Below, one piece after another: positions 54,004 to 64,000 of a stretch of 64,000 nucleotides of DNA. Location of the stretch: positions 13,459,001 through 13,523,000 of the forward strand of contig OX387199.1 in assembly GCA_947561715.1 (NCBI GenBank). The letters run 5' to 3'. How positions within the stretch are numbered: position 1 is the first letter of the stretch; every line of letters begins with the position of its first letter. Made by a program: the position numbers and the translations under genes. A model generated the notes under the pieces. The model was not told the DNA's origin, did not search any database, and saw only the letters and a program-made list of their open reading frames with translations. This DNA comes from Ascidia mentula. Taxonomy: Eukaryota > Chordata > Ascidiacea > Phlebobranchia > Ascidiidae.

Positions 54004-56760
54004 TTGCTGCAAGTTGAAATCAAGTGTATGGAGTTATTTTGAAGTTGTTAAACATGACAAACACACAGCTGTTTGTAATGTCTGTGGGGCGCAGATTAAG
54101 CAGAGGTAGTAAATCTTCTTAGGCCGGGTCCACACTCACGCTTTGCGCCGGCGGATTCTTTGTTTGTTTCATTGCCGCGGGCGTACGCTCGGGACAAAGC
54201 TTGGAAGCGTGAGCTTTCGCTCACAAGAGGTCGCGGGCTTGCGAGCGCTCGGCGTATTACGCCCGCGACTTGCCGCTGAGCGTATACGCCGGCGAAATCA
54301 TTTTGATTTAGCTCACGCCCGCAAGCTTTGGAATTAGGTTGTGGGTCGAAGGTATAGGTGTTGTAAGTGGAAGTTTGAAGTATTTTTTGAGTTTAATTAA
54401 TTTCGAAAATTAATCACAAACTGTTTTTTTTTCAAAAACTTTAATTAACAAGACATTTTACCTTTGAAACCAAAATAGAAATTTGTTAAATCATGTTAGC
54501 TTTATCAAGTTGTAAGAACAGTTTTAGTTGAATTAACGCTTCAAAAGAACATGTCTAGTATTATGTAGAAGGGCAAAATCAACTTATCAAGATAATTTAC
54601 ACGTTGATTATACCATGGCATGTTTATATCTTCCAGGTTCCAGCTTTTGCATAGTTTAGGTATTTCCATTTAGCTAGTGAAAAAGCTGTTTAAATAGAAA
54701 ATGTAAATTGTGCTCTTGCTGGCCAATTCACCTAAAAACCAAACAGCTTTTTGTTGTACAATAAACTAATGGATATTTAGACATGATTTCAATATCTTTT
54801 CGAGCAGGTTTTATTTGAAATGCTTTGAGCAAGCCTCCTTTCTATTTTAAAGTGAAGTATCTTTCATTGGAATATGAACATGCATCCACTAACAATCAAC
54901 ATGTTTAAGAAAATGTTGCATTGTTATATTTGGTATAGTTATCTTTTGCATCATCTACTGTTTAGCTTTAAAAATTGCATGTGATATGATGCTTTAATTA
55001 AGTGATACATTGTATGGTTTCATGATACTGTATATTTGTCTAAAATATGTGCTCTTATTTCTTTGAGAGGTTTTCTTCAATGTTGCCTATACATTTTTCT
55101 GTGTTTATTCAGCACTCGTTGCCAAAACTCAGCAGCATTGTTCAGAAAAATTTAAAAAGGAACCCAATAAATTCAATAACATGAAAGAATACCAGTTCAC
55201 CATGACAACTACTCCAGTGATTAAAGTACTAATCAACATAATGATCATAATATCCGCCATTGATTTCAAACCAGTAACTTCTCATTTCATTTCTCGTATT
55301 ACTTGTTCATTTGTGTTTTAGTCAATTCCACAAAATAAAAAGGTTTCATTTGGTGTTATTGTTCAATTGTAGATGCAGGTAAAAGTTTTTAAACACGGCC
55401 TTGTGAATGTTGTAATTGCATGAGTTGTGCAAAACCAGCCAAACATACTTCAGTTGTTCTTGGTAATGGTTTTGACTAATGCAATACTTTTTGCCTTTGA
55501 GCACTTTCTCATCATTAACACCAGCATTCACCACGGCCGTAATGTCTTCGGTAATAAACAGCACATTTCTCACGTTTTTGAACGCCATACAAAACAAAGG
55601 ACCAAGTGTGATAACTGACAGCGAAAATACGCCGAGCGTGAGTGAGCTCGCCAGCCCAAAGTTTCTCTCTCTGTGTGGAAGCCAATGCGCCAGCGCGTGA
55701 AAGACAAGCAACAATTGAAGAGGCAATATCAAAAAAGAAGAATTTCGAATCCTCGCATCCCACAAAATTACTGGTATGATTGCCGTGGATTTTTTACCCT
55801 TCTCTGTTGTGGAAAATTGGGGATTTCAACGTTTGTTGTAAGAACTGAAGCACCGTTATCAACTTCCAAGTAGAAAATATTTTACACCAATTTTTGGAAC
55901 TTGGACTAGTTTGCAAAACGTTGCATACATGAGCTTGAAAGATTGTCTTTTGTATTAGCTTGTGCTGAAGTTGAAGAAGATTCTCACACAGCAGACGCTA
56001 TATTGCGTGAAATACAAAGAGTGGGAGATAATGCTGCCAATGTGGTAAGAGCACTTAAAGACGGCAATATTAATAACGTTCGCTGTATGGCCCACACTAT
56101 AAACCTGGTAGTCCAATTCGAATTCAAGAACGGACAAAGAGTCGTTTGCGATAGCACTGCCATATATTTGCAAAGGACACCAAGCGTTATAAAGATTATC
56201 TAGAAAACCAATACTAAAATTAATTAGCGACGTCAGCACCAGATGGAATTCGACTTTTCAATTACTTGATCGTCTTGTGCACTAAAAGAAGCAATAAATC
56301 ACTTTGCAAACAATGAAGGAATTGCTCAAACCTTGTCATATAATGAATGGCAGATCGCCACTTCTTTTGTTGCTGTTGCAGTTATCCCACCAAAACACCA
56401 CTTTGGCGCATGTTCTTCCAATTTCATTGCTAAAGTTCCTCGAACAATTTCAAAATGACGTAAATGATGGCCGACTATATGGAATAGGGAGTTTTGTTGA
56501 TATTTTTAAGGAACAGATTTCCCATTTCGGTGAAAACAACGAGAGAATCTTATTTTCGGGATGAAAACATTTTCCAATTCTGTGTAGTTGCGTCAGCTAT
56601 GGATCCACGAATAAAAGCTTCTACCATTTCAAATGATTTGGATGTTGACATTGTAACTCTAATAGAAAAGGCGCACTTAGACATATTGGAGTTTGTTCAG
56701 AAAACGTCAGTGAAAGTCCATCATCGGATGAAGGTACGTACAGAAAGATTTTTCGACAGC
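54004..56760 (+). pseudogene. hAT transposase (ZBED-like), interrupted
   Basis: A BED-finger exon lies at about 54015-54108 (KSSVWSYFEVVKHDKHTAVC followed by NVCGAQI), ending at a GTAGTA donor-like site. After about 1.5 kb of unrelated sequence the core resumes: IAVDFLPFSVVENWGFQRLL at about 55780-55840, an in-frame TAA, then ELKHRYQLPSRKYFT. ADAILREIQRVGDNAANVVR (about 55995) carries the D-N-A-x-N block, followed by VRCMAHTINLVV. Further blocks are STRWNSTFQLLDRL (about 56250) and VVASAMDPRIKAST (about 56586-56627). hAT enzymes form 8-bp duplications; TIRs were not identified. Frameshifts and stops make it inactive. Confidence 0.8.
54120..54330. other. GC- and CpG-rich patch inside the hAT interruption
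   Basis: This stretch is strikingly richer in G+C than its surroundings and full of CG words and short inverted motifs (GCGAGCGCTCGGCGTATTAC, GCGTATACGCCGGCG, GAGCTTTCGCTC). It begins AGGCCGGGTCCACACTCACG. Around 55625-55660 a similar CG-rich stretch (CGCCGAGCGTGAGTGAGCTC) reappears, so the two may be the ends of one inserted element of about 1.5 kb. Confidence 0.5.
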
Positions 56761-56761
56761 T

Positions 56762-58160
56762 TGTTTGAACCAGTATGGATTCATTGCTATCGATCACGGA
56801 GGAGAATGTTTGCCACAATGTGTGGTTTGCATGAAAACCCTCTCTAACGCGGCCATGAAGCCCAGCTTGTTAAACCGGCACCTTGAATCGAACCATGCAG
56901 AAAAGAAGAACCGAGATCAAAGTTTATTTTGAGCGACTTGGGAAGAACACAAAAAGACAGCGCCTAGACCCGACGGGCCAGTTTCTGGGACAGTAAAAGC
57001 ATCATATGAAGTCTCTCTTCTGGTAGCTCAGAACATGAAAGTTCGTACGATCGCGGAGTCCCTTGTTTTGCCAGCAGCAAAAATACTAGTCAAGAACTTG
57101 ATTGGAGAAGAAGCAGTTGCGAAATTGAATAGTGTGTCCCTTTCTAATGACACTGTAAAACGCCGCATTCAAGATATGTCTGTTGACATTGCAGAGCAAG
57201 TGATTGCTGGAGTAAAAGACTCGAATCAACTTGATGAGTCCACCGATGTCACCAAGTGCAGCCAATTGCTAGTTTATGTCCACTTTACACAAAATGACAC
57301 AGTGAAAACGGAATTAATGTTGAGCCAGGAGCTGGCTACTACAGCGAAAGGGAAAGATGTGTTCAACATTTTGGCCAATTTCTTTGAAGAGAATGAACTG
57401 GATTGGAAAATGTTAGTTGGATGCACGACAGATGGTGGTCCAGCGATGCTAGGGCGAAAATCAGGATTTCAAGCATATGCGAAAGATGTATTACCAAAAG
57501 CCACTTTTGTCCATTGTTTTATCCATAGATTTGCACTTTGCGCCGAAGTGCTCCCTTCTGATTTCATGTCATGCTTGAGCAATTTCATATAAACATCAGC
57601 TCTGAATACTCGGCTCTGTGAAGATCTCGGTTCTGATCTTAAGTGTCTCCTTTTCCACACAGAGGTCCGCTGGCTTTCCCATGGTAATGTGACAATGAGG
57701 GTCTTTGAACTTAGGCATGATTTTCAAAGAGAAAAACCACGACTTTAATATTTTCCAGGCTCTCAACTTTGTGAATCTTTCGTTGCAAGGATCGAACAAC
57801 AATGTCACTGTTTTTATCTGGACTAAAAACGTGGAGAGAAAACAGTACGGAATGTTCAAACTCCTTACATCACAAGAAATTGGTGGTCACCTTAAGCTGC
57901 TCAAAACGGAATTAATGCATTATTTCCCAGATTTAGTAAGTTGCACCTACTCTGTCAATCCATTCTGCATCGATCCAGCTCTTCTACCCGTAGAGAACAA
58001 GAAGAGATTATTGATATTCAAGTTGACGAGACAGCAAAAGCAAGGCAGAAGGAATGCTCTCCTATAGATTTCTGGCTAATCATGGGTTCCACATACCCAA
58101 CATTGGCACAAAATGCTGTTCCTCAGCCAAGAGCCGAAATCGTCTAACTGCGCCTGGACA
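56762..58160 (+). pseudogene. hAT transposase, ZBED5/GTF2IRD2-like
   Basis: It starts within another element: YGFIAI, then PQCVVCMKTLSNAAMKPSLL followed by NRHLESNHAEKK (BED-like finger, about 56775-56905). A clean stretch at 57035-57592 holds AESLVLPAAK, NQLDESTDVTKCSQLLVYV (first aspartate), CTTDGGPAMLGRKSGF (second aspartate) and CFIHRFALC. After the TAA at 57590-57592 come TEVRWLSHGNVTMRVFELR (about 57660-57717) and then frameshifted C-terminal pieces to about 58110 (CSPIDFWLIM). It abuts the preceding hAT directly, so one inserted into or beside the other. Confidence 0.8.
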
Positions 58161-59305
58161 TGATTTTCGATGTGCTGTGAGTAAGGTTGTAGCCATATCA
58201 GTACTACGCTTTAATAATGATTTATTTATTATTTTTTTCCCATTTGAATCAGTATAATACTTATTTTAAGTCGCTTTCTCCAAGAGAATAAAAAAACAAA
58301 AGAAGCCGTTGCACTACCATAAGAGTTAGTGTGGTTGAACGGTTTTCGGGAAGTAACACATATGATTCGCGATATTTTTCTGTGCACCACTAAGGACATT
58401 CAAACAAAAGTAATTGTTTTCTTTGTGCGCAAGCAAGTCAACCAACAAATTTCAGTAAGCCGCAATTACTCTTTTATAAAATGGATGTAAAACCTTTAGG
58501 CGTCTTACAAGGACCCGGTGGACAATTAAGCAGCAGACATACATCATGATTTGTTTGAGGGGGACAATACCTTACATTTTAAAACTAACTTTGCAGGTTA
58601 GAAAACCATAAAATATATAAAACTGCTGATCAAAGTCGCACTTTTGCCGCTGCGAACGAAAGCGAGATATTGTTGCGTGACGTCATAGAAGGCGCTTCGG
58701 TCGTGCGCGAGTGCTGGCAGCAAGCCTTATGCGTAGGAATGGAAAACATTGTAAAACTTTTTTACAGGGTGTTCCTGTTGTTTAAGCATTTATGATCGCG
58801 ACAGAGGCAAACCGTTAGTTTAATGCGTTATTTAGGGGCAAATAAGCCTTTGATTCGTGACGTCACAATGAAAAACCCTGTCCTGACCTTTAAGGTAACG
58901 TAATCTGTAGATTCTCCTATGTTTGAAATTATTCGATATCTAAACAATGCATTTTTTTGACACAAGCGCCAGTTGTCATATGCACTTTAAGTTTAGATAA
59001 TTCGCTATGTTTATGCAAAAGGATTGTACCCAGTTTCACACTAGAAAACCAAAAGCAGAATATTATTCATTCTATATTATTTAATTTCAGAACCTAATAT
59101 TTGCCAAAAAGTATATAAAACACTTAAATTATGGCGTGGATAAAAGAAGTACACCAGCAGATTTATTTCCTCTAATTCGCAACAGCATCCCAATGCAGGT
59201 GTTTATTCCGAATGTTGGTTGGAAACTACATACCAGAAGATGATTCTTATTGTTCATAGATATTGTTGATATGTGCTGATCACCTAGAATATCAACCACG
59301 ACTGT
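58161..59305. other. no recognised gene
   Basis: No motif-bearing frame. At 58620-58870 there are paired TGACGTCA-type words (GTGACGTCATAGAAGG, CGTGACGTCACAATG) in non-coding sequence. Confidence 0.4.
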
Positions 59306-59309
59306 CATA

Positions 59310-59445
59310 GAGTTCGAAATTGAATTACAATGTTTTTTTCATTACATTACATTCTTCATTAACCTCGGTTCATTAAAAAAATTGGGCGATTCGAAGCAAA
59401 GCACAAACATTTCAAACAAACCATAACAAGAAGTAACAATTACAA
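59310..59445. repeat. dispersed repeat, also at 62000-62085
   Basis: GAATTACAATGTTTTTTTCA, TTCTTCATTA-CCTCGGTTCA and AACAAACCATAACAAGAA occur in both places in the same order; the first copy holds an extra 35 bp. Likely two copies of an unnamed element. Confidence 0.7.
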
Positions 59446-60718
59446 AAATGTTTCTCATACACCAGCTGCAGTTAGCATCCACTATCTTAAAACAAGATCT
59501 GTTCTTATTTGATTGCAAATTATTTAAGTATACTATTGTTATTTCAGATGAAATATTTGCATGTTTTGACTGACTATGTGATTTTTGAAGGTGTGTCATA
59601 TTTCAAATCATGTTGTAGTGAACACGCATGTGTATTTTTAACATGTATTTTTATAATGTAGTTATATTACTTGCCGATGTTATGTTTGTGCAAATTTTAT
59701 ACCCTGGAGCGTTTACCATTTAAAACTTTCACGACCATCGCTCTAAAACAATTAACTCGCTTGCGACCCCGATAAAAACGTGTCAGTGTCTCCGCCTTGT
59801 CTGGACGCAGTTATAGCGCGCTGGCACATCATGACTTGACCTGGAGGCATTTTTAACTTGAAGAAGTTTTATGTATGAAAGAAAGTTGCAAGCGGGTTTA
59901 AAAAGCGATGTAATGCATTGTCTAAAAACCAGATTACTCTAACAACTCAACTCAATGCCATTCTGTCTATTTCGATACCGAACGTTTAAATTGATAACTG
60001 AACTCTTGGATTTGCTGTTTGATGACTGTCAAGTTTTTGCCATCTCAATAAAAGATTGTTATGCTGAAATGGTGTCAGATCTACACAGAGTTTTCTAAAA
60101 TAGAACACGCATCTACAATGTGTTCTATGTACCACTAATAATGTGCCACAATTGATGCAGGTTGACTCATCGGTTGGATATGAAATCTTATTGTGATCAC
60201 TATCATGGGTGGGCTATACTGCAAACGGATATGGTAAAATACGTGCAACAGAAGGTTTAGTGTTCTAAATTTCGAGTTGAATGTACTGCGTAACTTTTTT
60301 CGGTTTTCCGTAAAAAAAAAAAAACTTCATAATGCATAAAACAATATGTTTCAGATCTTGAACTGCACGCCAGCTGTAGAATATGAAACCCTTTGGTTTC
60401 TATTCCATGTTGCAAATAGCTTTCAAATTGCCAAAAAAATGTGTGGGTGACATAGTTACAAAGCTACAACCTACAAACAGACTCGACAAGGTTATCATCA
60501 ACACAGACAAAAACACAAGGCTATGACACCACTGCGCGGAAACCCAAAATACTGCAACAGCCGAAGCGACAGTGCAATCCACCTAAACAAGTTAACTGGT
60601 TCAGCACACACAATTAACATTGTAGCATTGACTGACTGTGCTCAACACTATTATTTAGGTGAAAGACAAACACTATTAACCATGTAACTGCATAACGAAA
60701 ATTATTCTACACCACCCA
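59446..60718. other. no recognised gene
   Basis: AT-rich sequence without a recognisable frame, repeat or RNA. Confidence 0.4.
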
Positions 60719-60940
60719 AATAAACGATTGGGTATTTGGTTTGGTTTTGGGTGCTTTCAATCATTACCCAAAATCGTTATTGGGTACACAAATAAGGGTT
60801 TCAAAGGCATTATACCGAACATAAAACTGCCCAAATATTCACAAATTGGGCATAAAATTGTAGTACCCAAAAACGCCACCCAAGAATTTTGGGTAAATCA
60901 AGGAACTGCCCAAAATATTTATAACCAAGTATTTTTACAG
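60719..60940. repeat. cluster of TTGGGTA/TACCCAA words
   Basis: Many copies of TTGGGTA, TTTTGGGT and their complements (TACCCAA, CACCCAA) alternate across about 220 bp, beginning CACCCAAATAAACGATTGGG. The open frame over it is a by-product of the repeats. It could be the subterminal part of a MITE. Confidence 0.5.
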
Positions 60941-61039
60941 TGTATCTGTAAGGTAGATTTGCAAACGAAAAATAACATAAGCAACTCTGAACCGCCCACC
61001 AAACCTCATCACGGTGCTTTTTGCAAGTTTTGTTGTTGT

Positions 61040-61450
61040 TTGCCCCTCATCAAGCTGGTGGAACACACCTGGGCTCCTTTGAGGCATTAGACAGTTTCAA
61101 AGTCATGCTGTAACATCCAGCTTCCTTTCTGGAAATGGGTGGCGCATCTGTAAACGACTTGATGCCGGTCAGTCGAAAGACCCAGGCAACCCAAAATCGG
61201 AAAGTTCTGGCCTCCATCATTGAAACGATAGAAGTTTGTGGGAGTCATAACATCTCTTTACGGGGCTCCGTATACTACGGTTGTTTCGAAAATGTACAGC
61301 AATTCGAAACCTCACGCAAGGAGGGAAATTTTCAAACATTATTTAGATTTCGTGCGGCCTCTGGTGATGGTGATGTAGGGGTCAATAACGCAGGTTTTTC
61401 TCGGTATTGGCAGATGAAACCACATATATTTCCGACAACGAGCAAATGAC
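61040..61450 (+). pseudogene. hAT transposase fragment, TTF-zinc-finger/DUF4371 type
   Basis: The 61135-61449 frame reads ATQNRKVLASIIETIEVCGS, ISLRGSVYYG, GNFQTLFRFRAASGD, matching the N-K-L-x-x-I, L-x-R-G and GNF-x-x-L-x-x-x-R-x-x-SGD blocks of the DUF4371 region in TTF-finger hAT proteins (ZMYM1/THAP12-like). Upstream, in another frame, lies a decayed TTF-type finger (about 61030-61130). The catalytic part is absent. The frame 61407-61727 is unrelated. Confidence 0.65.
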
Positions 61451-61739
61451 TTGTTTTGTTAACATTACAGATTTGACCGGCCGAGGTCCGAAAGACAAGA
61501 AGAATAGACCTGATAGTGACGATCATCAAGAAGATATGGAAGTTGGCTCCACTGCAGACCAATCAGGGACGAATGTTGCTAGAATTGCAGGCAATGGGAG
61601 CGGTCCTGGATTATTACAGAACGAACTAGTGCGTGGATCGTTCTCAAAGGGATATAACAGTATAACACAGAATATATTTCAACGTGATATGCTTGAATTT
61701 GCATGCTACAATTGGAATACTGAATAAGTAGTTAGTGTG

Positions 61740-63105
61740 GTTGTGCAATGATATATGAATGCAATAATCATAGCTTTGGATTTAAACTGCCTACATCAAC
61801 AACTGATCTTGCTGGTCGGACAAAGATGATGCCATGGCAATCCCCGACTACTATCAACACTTTCGTGTGAAGGCTTTGAAAATTAAGATTGTTCATCCTA
61901 GTCTATTTCATACAAGTGGTGCCGTTACACATATAAATTGACTTCAAGTATTGAAAAATGTAGATCTAAACCATAGAGACTTTTATGCAGTTCGCCGTTT
62001 CAACGAATTACAATGTTTTTTTCATCACATTCTTCATTACCCTCGGTTCATTAAAAACAAACCATAACAAGAAATAACAAGTTCGCCGTTTCAACGTGAT
62101 TCTTATCAACACGCGTCCGATGCTTCATAGAAGATGATGTATTTATAATTTACATCCTCCCATCTGACTACAGAACTGTTTTTGGCTCTCTTACTAGTCA
62201 GTGGCAATTATTTACAGAATTAGATACATAACCAATAATGGGTAACACAGATACGTTACAGTTTTTATCAACATGATCTTGTGGTTATCGAAAACTGCAG
62301 TACAACCCAGCTATGGTATGATTTATGTTTGTTCATTGCGGTAGTTTTCTATTGGTTGGCACACTTTGTGTTTAAAAAGTCCTCCTCTGACCTTTATTGT
62401 TAGGAAATTGGTTTTAGTTATCGAATCGGTCCCCAAACAATAGCTCGTATAGCTAGGCGACAATCAACCCAATGTTTTTTCTTAATCTTTAGTCTTTGAC
62501 TTTTGGGCTCTTAGTTCGTAAAGGAAAACTACTTCAAAAAATGACGATGGTGTTCACCGTTTCCCTGACTCCGCTTTGGTAACAGATCGACTTGGGTTAT
62601 ACGAACGAAACTTGTGTTGTTGGATGCGCCGGATAAACTTTAAAACAACATGCACAAGATAAAGTTTAAGACAACCATAGTTTTATTTTTGTGGTGGTGT
62701 CTACTGATTGCTTTATTTTAACTGACTATATTTTATTGATTCTTAAAAGAGTTTTGCCGTCTGCAATCGTAAGATGCTTGTTATACATGTTTGGTTTAAT
62801 AACCAAATCTTTATGATGCCCATTAAAAACACAATATAATTGTTAATATTGTCCTGATAGATTTTGGATTTGTATGTCGCAAATACCATAAATGTTTGCA
62901 CATTACGTCCACAATTGTATTTGTTTACAGATGGGTCTCAGAAGAAATCTAAATTCTTCGCAATATTGACACACCCCAGGACCGGTTTTAGATACCCCTC
63001 ATCTTTATCAAACTTGGTTAAATTATTGTGTTTAACTGGGCCATTTTTTTATTGTACCTGATAATGGTGAAAATAAACTGAATATTGTCTAATAAATACT
63101 AGTAA
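61740..63105. other. no recognised gene apart from the repeat at 62000-62085
   Basis: No coding motif. The open frame 62864-63061 (plus) is unrecognised. Confidence 0.4.
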
Positions 63106-63109
63106 TGGA

Positions 63110-63168
63110 AAGCTGCAGACAGGGTGTGTACACGCTCTGTTTCGACCTGCAAGGTCTCGTGCAAAGCT
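63110..63168 (-). ncRNA. decayed hammerhead ribozyme (box 1 damaged)
   Basis: On the minus strand: GCAC-GAGACC-TTGCA-GGTC-GAAA, then ACAG ... CTGTC and TGCAGCTT. Stem II, the GAAA box, stem III and the GTC cleavage triplet are kept, and stem I arms still pair partly. Four bases of the CUGANGA box (TGAT) are missing, which should abolish cleavage. It is a sister of the intact copy at 10690-10744. Confidence 0.65.
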
Positions 63169-64000
63169 CGATTTTTTTATTGCGTGTCGCACATCTTGAG
63201 AAAAATTATCGTGCTTGTCAAATCATAGAATACTAAAACATGGAATGGAAACTCTTTTCGTCACGCATGAGTAACACTTTACGCAAAATGACAAATGCAT
63301 TGGGTTAAATGCGATTTTGGCGTTTTTCGGCGGCGAAAAAGTCTAAGTTAATGTAACCACAAGAATTTATTTAAATGTAATTCAAGTAGTTTCATCCTTA
63401 ATCTTTTGAAATATGTGGATGATTTTAATTATGACGCGCTATAATGCACTTTTTGACCGTGCGTTACAAGTCACCTTACAGACTAAAAAATTGTTAATAC
63501 GTCTTCGCGTCAACCTCAAAGATGACGTAAGACATGTAATTACGTCATACAAGTGATGACGTAATGTTTTAGATTTGCATATCTGCCTAAAAAGCAATCA
63601 TGGGATTCAGAAACCTAATATATGAACAAAATAGTCTGACCCAGAGGTCACATATTTGCAGTCATTATTGGGTATGTATCAAAATGTTTCATAACTCCGC
63701 TTTTTGTAAAGACATATGTTGGACAGATAGTGCAGTACTACATGAAGTAGTTTTTGGCCCAAAATGTCAGATTGTAGCCTTTGTAAACCAGATAAAATGG
63801 GGCCAAATTTTGCTGCTTAATTTTAAAGATTGTATTTACTTGGTTAACCATACTTAAATCTGGCAGTTTTTCATCTTTTGTGCAAATAATATTAAATAAC
63901 AAATAAATAGTGGTAACTTGTAACTATCTAAAAAATATTGACATAATTAAATAAATTCTTGTGTCATTTTTTATATTCCATTGGTTCTGAGCAATTCATG
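63169..64000. other. no recognised gene
   Basis: AT-rich, with several ACGTCAT/ATGACGTA words around 63515-63560. A plus-strand open frame at 63600-63857 has no recognised motif. Confidence 0.4.

Noticed and set aside
57596..57859. Minus-strand 87-residue gene
   Set aside because: It opposes the hAT block TEVRWLSHGNVTMRVFELR on the plus strand.
60728..61090. 120-residue plus-strand protein
   Set aside because: Its frame arises from the repeated TTGGGTA/TACCCAA words and runs into the hAT fragment in the wrong frame.

Overview
The window is eukaryotic and almost certainly from an invertebrate animal. It is AT-rich, its coding pieces are split by short GT-AG introns, and nearly every recognisable protein belongs to a family of metazoan transposable elements: Penelope-like retroelements with GIY-YIG nucleases, PIF/Harbinger with Myb-like partners, piggyBac, P-element/THAP9-like, ZBED-type hAT, and Mutator-like (MULE) transposases. 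I cannot place the species. I found no convincing intact host gene; the window reads as a transposon graveyard with a few young or structured insertions.

Layout. 0-4.5 kb: a broken LINE reverse transcriptase, a decayed hammerhead ribozyme and a Gypsy-type LTR. 4.9-8.2 kb: a Harbinger element bounded by terminal inverted repeats (TIRs), with a nested Penelope nuclease. 8.9-10.5 kb: a second Harbinger. 10.7 kb: a 93-bp insertion carrying a canonical type I hammerhead ribozyme between 14-bp target-site duplications. 14.4-17 kb: a segmental duplication carrying an exon-like unit twice. 18-28.8 kb and 33-40.7 kb: four copies of a composite Mutator-like transposon. Its gene joins a CaRF/ALS2CR8-like DNA-binding region, a MULE DDE transposase, a SWIM zinc finger, a Ulp1/C48 SUMO-protease-like domain and a PHD-like finger. 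Downstream of two copies lie tandem arrays whose units look, on the opposite strand, like 24-nt mini-exons. 29.2-32.8 kb: a piggyBac pseudogene and a Harbinger transposase/Myb pair between the MULE copies.

41-51.9 kb: an LTR with primer-binding site, a Harbinger 3' half, Penelope pieces, an endogenised HUH-SF3 replication-protein gene resembling those of small ssDNA viruses (broken), a two-LTR non-autonomous retrotransposon, and a Penelope element with inverted tails and hammerhead-like motifs. 52-58.2 kb: a P-element-like transposase and two hAT transposases. 58-64 kb: mostly unrecognised sequence with a third hAT fragment and another decayed hammerhead.

The genes do not form a host pathway. 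The working logic is that of separate elements: Harbinger pairs a DDE nuclease with a Myb-like DNA binder, the Penelope elements pair reverse transcriptase, GIY-YIG nuclease and self-cleaving ribozyme, and the MULE packs DNA binding, transposition and a deSUMOylase-like protease into one gene. Family assignments rest on motif recognition by eye; no database search was run.
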